From NCBI GenBank assembly GCA_014896315.1, contig JADBKP010000006.1, positions 1-64,000 of the forward strand: DNA of 64,000 nucleotides, written 5' to 3'. The notes beneath the pieces were generated by a model. That model searched no databases. It was not told the DNA's origin and saw nothing but the letters and a program-made list of their open reading frames with translations. Numbering within the stretch: position 1 is the first letter of the stretch; each line of letters begins with the position of its first letter. The stretch is from Limnochordales bacterium (lineage in GTDB: Bacteria > Bacillota > Limnochordia > Limnochordales > DUMU01). Positions 58,429 through 64,000 of this stretch are shown one piece after another. A program made the translations under genes and the position numbers.

Positions 58429-58653
58429 GTGATGCCTGTGTCCATCATCGATCAGCCTCCCATCGAGGTATTGCGGGAGAAGGTTGATAGCCGCTACACG
58501 CTGGTAGTGGCAGCGGCTAAACGGGCGCGGCAGCTGGTCAACCAGGCGCCGCCGCTCGTGAACCCGAACGGCAAGAAGCCGGTCAGCATCGCGCTGGAAG
58601 AGATCGCTCGGGATCTGGTCAAGTACGAGCGGACCCGGACGGGTATCAAATGA
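58429..58653 (+). CDS. rpoZ: RNA polymerase omega subunit
   Basis: MPVSIIDQPPIEVLREKVDSRYTLVVAAAKRARQLVNQ ... KPVSIALEEIARDLVKYERTRTGIK. Confidence 0.88.
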   Translation: MMPVSIIDQPPIEVLREKVDSRYTLVVAAAKRARQLVNQAPPLVNPNGKKPVSIALEEIARDLVKYERTRTGIK

Positions 58654-60854
58654 GCAAGGCTCGTATTGCCCGCGTGGTTCTTGACAGGGCCGGCCTGCCA
58701 GGGGCACGGCCCTTAGATTATCTCGTGCCGGAGAATTGGTCCGATGACATCCTTGGCAGGCGGGTCAGGGCGCCGCTCGGCCGGCAACAAGCACTGGGCT
58801 GGGTGGTTGAGATCACCAACACCACAGCCGTGCCCGCAGATCAACTCAAGCCCCTTCTCCGGCTGGTTGACGAAGAGCCCTGCCTGACGGTGGAGCTTCT
58901 CGAAACAGCCCGCTACGTTGCTGCCGTCACCCTTGCGCCTCTACACGAAGGCCTCAAGCTGGTCTCGCCTCCTGACCAGGGCCGCGTTCGCCGGGGCGGG
59001 CGGGCCTACTCCCGCCCTCAGTCGAAGGGTGGAGCGACCGGCGAGTCCGCAGGTCCGCAAGGGGCTGTCCACGGAGAAGCGGATGACGCGAGCATGCAGG
59101 AGTCTGGCGTCAGTGAGCTGTGCGAGGAGTGGGAGTCGGTGGCCGGGGGGCTCGTACCGGCCTCGCCGTTTGTACCGGTGCGCCCCCTCAGCCTGACGCA
59201 AGCTCAACAGCAGGCGGTCTCTCAGCTGCTGGCTGCCCTGGCGGCAGGCGAATACCAGGAGTTTCTGCTTCACGGTGTGACCGGCAGCGGCAAGACGGAA
59301 GTCTATCTCCAGCTGATGGAGGCCGTGGTCGAGCGAGGACTCGGAGCGATCATTCTCGTACCTGAGATTGCGCTGACCCCACAGACCGTAGCTCGATTCC
59401 GTGCACGTTTCGGCGCTGAGAAAGTGGCCCTGCTTCACCACCGGCTGGCGCCGGCGCAGCGGGCTGCGGAATGGTGGCGGGTACGCCAGGGTGAGGCCCG
59501 GATCGTGGTCGGCCCCCGTTCGGCAGTCTTTGCCCCCGTGGACAAGCTGGGGGTGATCGTGATCGACGAAGAGCACGAGACCTCTTACAAACAAGAAGAA
59601 TCCCCCCGCTATCATGCCCGCGACGTCGCCCGGTTCCGCTGCCGCTGGCACGGAGCTCTCCTTGTCCTTGGTACGGCCACGCCCTCCCTGGAAACCTACT
59701 ACGAGGCCCGCCGCGGGCGAATACAGTTGCTCCAGCTACCGCAACGGATAGCCGGAGGGCTGCCCCGGGTCACCCTGGTGGACATGCGCAAGGAAGCGGC
59801 GACCCGGCTAGGCAGCCCTTTCAGCGAGCGACTGCAAGTGAGGCTCACCGAAGAAGTCGAGTCGGGCAATCAGGTGATCCTTTTCCTCAACCGTCGGGGA
59901 ACAGCGGCTTTTCTACTCTGCCGCCGCTGCGGGGAGGTGGTCTACTGCACCAACTGCCAGGTTTCCCTCACATACCACGCCCGTCCGGCTACTTTACGCT
60001 GTCACTACTGCGGTGCGGTGCGAGCGGTGCCAAAGCAGTGCCCTGCCTGCGGAGAGGCAGGCGGGCTGCATCTGTGGGGCGTAGGCACGGAACGGATCGA
60101 GGCGGCAGTTCAGGAGTTGCTTCCCCATGCCCGTGTTGCCCGGCTGGACGCGGATACCACCCGCAGGCGGGGGTCGTTTGAAGAGATTCTCGGCCGCTTT
60201 GCCCGGCGCGAAGTGGATGTGCTGGTAGGTACCCAGATGGTTGCCAAAGGGCTCGATTTTCCTCACGTAACGTTGGTAGGTGTGATCGGCGCCGATATTT
60301 CGCTGGGGTTTCCCGATTTACGCTCGGCGGAAAGAACTTTTCAACTACTGACCCAGGTAGCCGGGCGGGCGGGCCGGGCGGCGGCCGGGGAGGTTATTAT
60401 TCAGACGTACAACCCCGACCAGTACAGTATCTTGCTGGCAAGCAGACAGGACTATCAAGCGTTTTACATGAAGGAGATCGGCTTGCGCCGGTTGCTCCGT
60501 TACCCGCCCTTCACAGTGCTGGCGCGCCTTGTCTTCAGCGGTGAGCAGGAAGGGCCTGTCGAAGAGCTGGCGCGTGTGACCGCGGAAGAACTGAAATCTG
60601 CCGGTGCCCGGGCGGCCGAGGGGGCGGCGATTTCGCCCCTTGACGAAGATCGCGTGGAGATCATCGGGCCAGCCCCGGCGCCGATCCCGCGGCTGAAGCG
60701 CAGATATCGATGGCACCTCCTGCTCAAGGCGTGGTCAAAGGAGAGACTGCTCGCTCTCCTGACTGCCTGGGACGGCCAGACGCGCTCCCGGGCGGCCGGA
60801 CGCGGCAAGCAAGTGAGAATCAGTATCGACATCGATCCTGTCTCAATGGTATAA
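58650..60854 (+). CDS. priA: Primosomal protein N' (PriA helicase)
   Basis: LLHGVTGSGKTEVYLQLME, VIDEEHETSYKQEESPRYHARDVA, zinc cysteines CRRCGEVVYCTNCQVSLTYH. Confidence 0.97.
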   Translation: MSKARIARVVLDRAGLPGARPLDYLVPENWSDDILGRRVRAPLGRQQALGWVVEITNTTAVPADQLKPLLRLVDEEPCLTVELLETARYVAAVTLAPLHEGLKLVSPPDQGRVRRGGRAYSRPQSKGGATGESAGPQGAVHGEADDASMQESGVSELCEEWESVAGGLVPASPFVPVRPLSLTQAQQQAVSQLLAALAAGEYQEFLLHGVTGSGKTEVYLQLMEAVVERGLGAIILVPEIALTPQTVARFRARFGAEKVALLHHRLAPAQRAAEWWRVRQGEARIVVGPRSAVFAPVDKLGVIVIDEEHETSYKQEESPRYHARDVARFRCRWHGALLVLGTATPSLETYYEARRGRIQLLQLPQRIAGGLPRVTLVDMRKEAATRLGSPFSERLQVRLTEEVESGNQVILFLNRRGTAAFLLCRRCGEVVYCTNCQVSLTYHARPATLRCHYCGAVRAVPKQCPACGEAGGLHLWGVGTERIEAAVQELLPHARVARLDADTTRRRGSFEEILGRFARREVDVLVGTQMVAKGLDFPHVTLVGVIGADISLGFPDLRSAERTFQLLTQVAGRAGRAAAGEVIIQTYNPDQYSILLASRQDYQAFYMKEIGLRRLLRYPPFTVLARLVFSGEQEGPVEELARVTAEELKSAGARAAEGAAISPLDEDRVEIIGPAPAPIPRLKRRYRWHLLLKAWSKERLLALLTAWDGQTRSRAAGRGKQVRISIDIDPVSMV

Positions 60855-60881
60855 TCGGTCGGTTCGGAAGGAGGGGCGAGA

Positions 60882-61391
60882 GTGGCGGTACTTCGCATCC
60901 GGCTCGAAGGGGACCCGGTACTGCGCCAGGTGGCTAAGCCCGTCCCCAGGGTTACCCGGCGCATACGCAAGTTGATACACGATATGAAGGAGACTATGTA
61001 CAAGGCGAACGGAGTAGGGTTGGCCGCGCCACAGGTAGGAGTCTCCGAGAGAGTGATTGTGGTGGACACCGGCGAAGGATTCCTGGCGCTGGTTAACCCT
61101 GTTATCGAGTATATGGAAGGTACACAGGTGGATGTGGAGGGCTGTCTCAGCATTCCAGGCGTCCTGGGTTATGTGGAAAGAGCAGATCGCGTCGTGGTGA
61201 GCGGATTGGATGAGGATGGTCGCAGCCGCCGGGTGGAGGCGCGCGGCTTCATGGCCCGCGCGCTACAGCACGAAATCGATCATCTCGACGGGATTCTCTT
61301 CACGGACAAGGCAACCATGGTGTGGCGTGAGGAAAGCGTGGATCGAGTGGAGCGGCCGGTCGAGGCCGCAGAGCGTCTAGAACAGAGATAG
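60882..61391 (+). CDS. def: Peptide deformylase
   Basis: GVGLAAPQVGVSERVIVVD, EGCLSIPGVLG, QHEIDHLDGILF. Confidence 0.97.
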   Translation: MAVLRIRLEGDPVLRQVAKPVPRVTRRIRKLIHDMKETMYKANGVGLAAPQVGVSERVIVVDTGEGFLALVNPVIEYMEGTQVDVEGCLSIPGVLGYVERADRVVVSGLDEDGRSRRVEARGFMARALQHEIDHLDGILFTDKATMVWREESVDRVERPVEAAERLEQR

Positions 61392-61407
61392 GGCGGGATC
61401 AGCTCGT

Positions 61408-62373
61408 ATGCGCATCATCTTCATGGGAACACCCGAATTTGCTGTACCGTCTTTGCAGCAGTTGTACCGCTCCCGCCATACCATTCAACTGGTGGTGACA
61501 CAGCCCGATCGCCCTGCCGGCCGGGGAAAGAAACTGGTTCCGTCTCCCGTTAAAGAGGCGGCTATAGCTTTCGGCCTTCCCGTGCGGCAGCCGGAACGCC
61601 TGTCCACTCCGGAGATCAGGCAGGAGATCGAAGTTCTGCAGCCGGATGCTGTTTGTGTCGTGGCCTTCGGCCAGAAGATCCCCCGCTGGCTGCTTGGTCT
61701 CCCGCGGCACGGCTGTATCAATGTTCACCCGTCCCTGTTGCCGCGCTGGCGCGGCGCATCGCCGGTGGCGGCGACGCTCCTCGCGGGTGATAGCATGACG
61801 GGCGTTACCACGATGCTCCTGGACGAGGGGTGGGACACGGGTCCGCTCCTACTCCAGGTCACCACTCCTGTTGGCCAGGACGAGAATGCCGGAGAGCTGG
61901 AGGAGCGCCTGGCACACCTAGGCGCCCGCCTTCTATTAGACACGCTGGACGGGCTGGAGAAGGGAAGCTTGGTGCCCAAGCCGCAACCAGAAGAAGGCGT
62001 CACGTATGCTCCCAAGGTGACCGACGAGGAGGGGCGGCTGGATTTCACCCGTCCCGCCGAGGAGCTGGTCCGGCGTATTCGTGCCTTTACGCCCGACCCG
62101 GGTGCTTTCACTTTCCTTGGCAGCCAGCGCTTCAAGATCTGGAAGGCTCACGCCGCGACCGATCTGCTACCCGGCGGCGGGGAGGCGGCCGAACCCGGGC
62201 AGGTAGTATCCGTTCACCCCGCGCTGACAATTCGGACCGGCGACGGGTTGCTGGTGGTCGACATGCTGCAGCCGGCGGGTAAACGACCGATGAGCGCTGC
62301 GGACTACCTGCGGGGCCATCCCCTGCCCGTGGGGGCGCGCTTTACCAGTTTTCCCGAAGGTGGCACTGACTGA
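61408..62373 (+). CDS. fmt: Methionyl-tRNA formyltransferase
   Basis: MRIIFMGTPEFAVPSLQQL, NVHPSLLPRWRGASPV. Confidence 0.97.
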   Translation: MRIIFMGTPEFAVPSLQQLYRSRHTIQLVVTQPDRPAGRGKKLVPSPVKEAAIAFGLPVRQPERLSTPEIRQEIEVLQPDAVCVVAFGQKIPRWLLGLPRHGCINVHPSLLPRWRGASPVAATLLAGDSMTGVTTMLLDEGWDTGPLLLQVTTPVGQDENAGELEERLAHLGARLLLDTLDGLEKGSLVPKPQPEEGVTYAPKVTDEEGRLDFTRPAEELVRRIRAFTPDPGAFTFLGSQRFKIWKAHAATDLLPGGGEAAEPGQVVSVHPALTIRTGDGLLVVDMLQPAGKRPMSAADYLRGHPLPVGARFTSFPEGGTD

Positions 62374-63731
62374 TGGGAGCCCGCGACGTGGCCCTGCGGG
62401 TCCTCCTGACTGTGGAGGAAGCCGATGCATTTGCCACCTTAAGCCTGCATGAAGAGTTGAAGCGGGCGCGCCTCAACGTCCGGGAAGCAGCGCTGGCTTC
62501 GCAGCTGGTGTACGGCACCCTCCGCTGGCGGGGGCGGCTAGACTGGCAGCTAGAGCTCTTCCTCAAGCGTCCGCTGGAGAAGCTCGACCCGCCGGTTCGC
62601 AATGCGCTTCGGCTCGGATTGTATCAGGCTCTCTTCTTGCACAGCATCCCGGTACCGGTAGCAGTTCACGAAAGCGTTGAACTGGTGCGGCGTTCTGGTT
62701 GCCGCGGCGCCGCCGGGTTTGTCAACGCAGTGCTGCGAAAGGCGGTACAGGCAAAGGTGCGCCAGTTGCTGCCACCGCTGGCGAAGCACCCCGCAGAGCA
62801 CCTTGCCATCCGCTACTCGCACCCGCTCTGGCTGGTGGAACGGTGGATCAACCGCCTCGGTTGCCGCGAGACCGCCCGCCTCTGCCTGGCCAACAACCGC
62901 TGGCCGCCTCTGACTTTACGCACCAACCTGCTGCGTATATCCCGGATCGAGCTGATTGCCGCCCTGGCAAGAGAAGGGGTACGGGCTGTTCCCGGGCGCT
63001 ATGCTCCCGAAGCGGTGCTGGTTGAGCATCTGCCAGGCATCGAAAGCTCGGCTGCCTTCCGGGCCGGATTCTTCCAGGTACAGGATGAAAGCTCGATGCT
63101 GGTCGCCCACTTGATGGCACCGGGGCCGGATGATCTCGTCCTCGACCTTTGCAGTGCACCGGGTGGGAAGACGACCCACCTGGCCGAGTATATGGGCGGC
63201 TCGGGCCGGGTGATAGCTTTCGACCCCAAACCCGCCAAACTACGGTTGGTTGCCTCTGCCGCCCGGCGCCTGGGACTCAGCAATATCGAGACCCGGGTCG
63301 CCGACGCCCGGCAGGTCAGCGGATATGAGGCCGACCGTGTGCTGGTCGACGCTCCCTGCAGCGGGCTCGGGGTGCTTCGCCGCCGGCCGGAGCTGCGGTG
63401 GCGCCGGTCGCGCGACGATATACGGCAACTTGTTCAGCTGCAACGGGAGATCCTTGCGGCGGCAGCCAGGCTGGTACGACCGGGCGGAGTACTTGTCTAC
63501 AGCACCTGTACCACCGAACCAGAGGAAAACGAGGAGAATGTCGGCTGGTTTCTGAATACACACTCCAATTTCCGCCTCGACGTAGCCCGGGCGTTTCTGC
63601 CCGTGCCGGCTGACGCCCTGCAGCAAGCTGTCATCCGGCTGCCCGGCTCCGGCGGCGAATGCCTGCAACTGTGGCCGCATCGCCACGGAACCGATGGCTT
63701 TTTTATGGCACGTCTTACCAGATTGGAATAG
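62373..63731 (+). CDS. rsmB: 16S rRNA m5C967 methyltransferase
   Basis: DLCSAPGGKTTHLAEYM, VDAPCSGLGVLRRRPELRWRRS, YSTCTTEPEENEENV. Confidence 0.96.
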   Translation: MGARDVALRVLLTVEEADAFATLSLHEELKRARLNVREAALASQLVYGTLRWRGRLDWQLELFLKRPLEKLDPPVRNALRLGLYQALFLHSIPVPVAVHESVELVRRSGCRGAAGFVNAVLRKAVQAKVRQLLPPLAKHPAEHLAIRYSHPLWLVERWINRLGCRETARLCLANNRWPPLTLRTNLLRISRIELIAALAREGVRAVPGRYAPEAVLVEHLPGIESSAAFRAGFFQVQDESSMLVAHLMAPGPDDLVLDLCSAPGGKTTHLAEYMGGSGRVIAFDPKPAKLRLVASAARRLGLSNIETRVADARQVSGYEADRVLVDAPCSGLGVLRRRPELRWRRSRDDIRQLVQLQREILAAAARLVRPGGVLVYSTCTTEPEENEENVGWFLNTHSNFRLDVARAFLPVPADALQQAVIRLPGSGGECLQLWPHRHGTDGFFMARLTRLE

Positions 63732-63874
63732 TCCGACTTAACTACCATTTAGTTACACTAGAGTAAGTATAGATTTTATTGTCGTCCTGTGATATCTCTG
63801 GCAGGACCGGCTGCCAGCACAGGCGAATTTTGTTATTAGCAGTTCATTCTTGCGACGTAGTCGAGGTGACACAA

Positions 63875-64000
63875 GTGGAAAAAATACGAATCCTTCTTGC
63901 TGACAATAATGTGGAACTGTGCCAGTTGCTGGCAGAGTATCTGGCCGACCAGGAAGGGCTAGAAATAGCTGGAGTTGCCTATGACGGCGTACAAGCCCTA
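63875..64000 (+). CDS. spo0A: Spo0A-like response regulator, N-terminal receiver fragment (runs off window)
   Basis: VEKIRILLADNNVELCQLLAEYLADQEGLEIAGVAYDGVQAL; GTG start at 63875. Confidence 0.75.
   Translation, partial: MEKIRILLADNNVELCQLLAEYLADQEGLEIAGVAYDGVQAL

Overview
The window looks like a moderately high-GC, Spo0A-containing, Firmicutes-type chromosome segment. It is about 85% ordinary housekeeping and metabolic genes: an ECF transporter S component under an FMN riboswitch, tkt, an ABC-2 exporter, nagB, a Ski2-like helicase, a T-box plus DAHP synthase, glycolate-oxidase-like genes, a cheW-A-C-D-B-R cluster, argGH with an ARG box, a T-box plus trpS, GH84, rqcH, a P-type ATPase, and yicC-mihF-remA-gmk-rpoZ-priA-def-fmt-rsmB-(spo0A). 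The accessory parts are (i) an RHS/YD-repeat protein with a low-GC tip and a small membrane ORF (0-2.7 kb), (ii) a tyrosine recombinase interrupted by an IS630-family element (3.5-5.7 kb), and (iii) a decaying plant-polysaccharide locus (35-43.6 kb) with GH27, GH43 and GH9 remnants around intact LacI, GH51 and AraB, carrying a second IS630 copy at a rearranged junction. The most notable observations are: an IS630 element with a second, separate paired-HTH ORF that stays intact while the transposase decays; a sharply mosaic divergence between the two IS copies; a hairpin-dense intergenic region (about 47.40-47.85 kb) with a recurring ATCTTTG...TCGAC loop motif; a greatly expanded FMN riboswitch; a period-11 repeat cluster at 2.77 kb; and a guanylate kinase with an atypical P-loop (GKNR). 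All calls come from reading the sequence; no database search was run.
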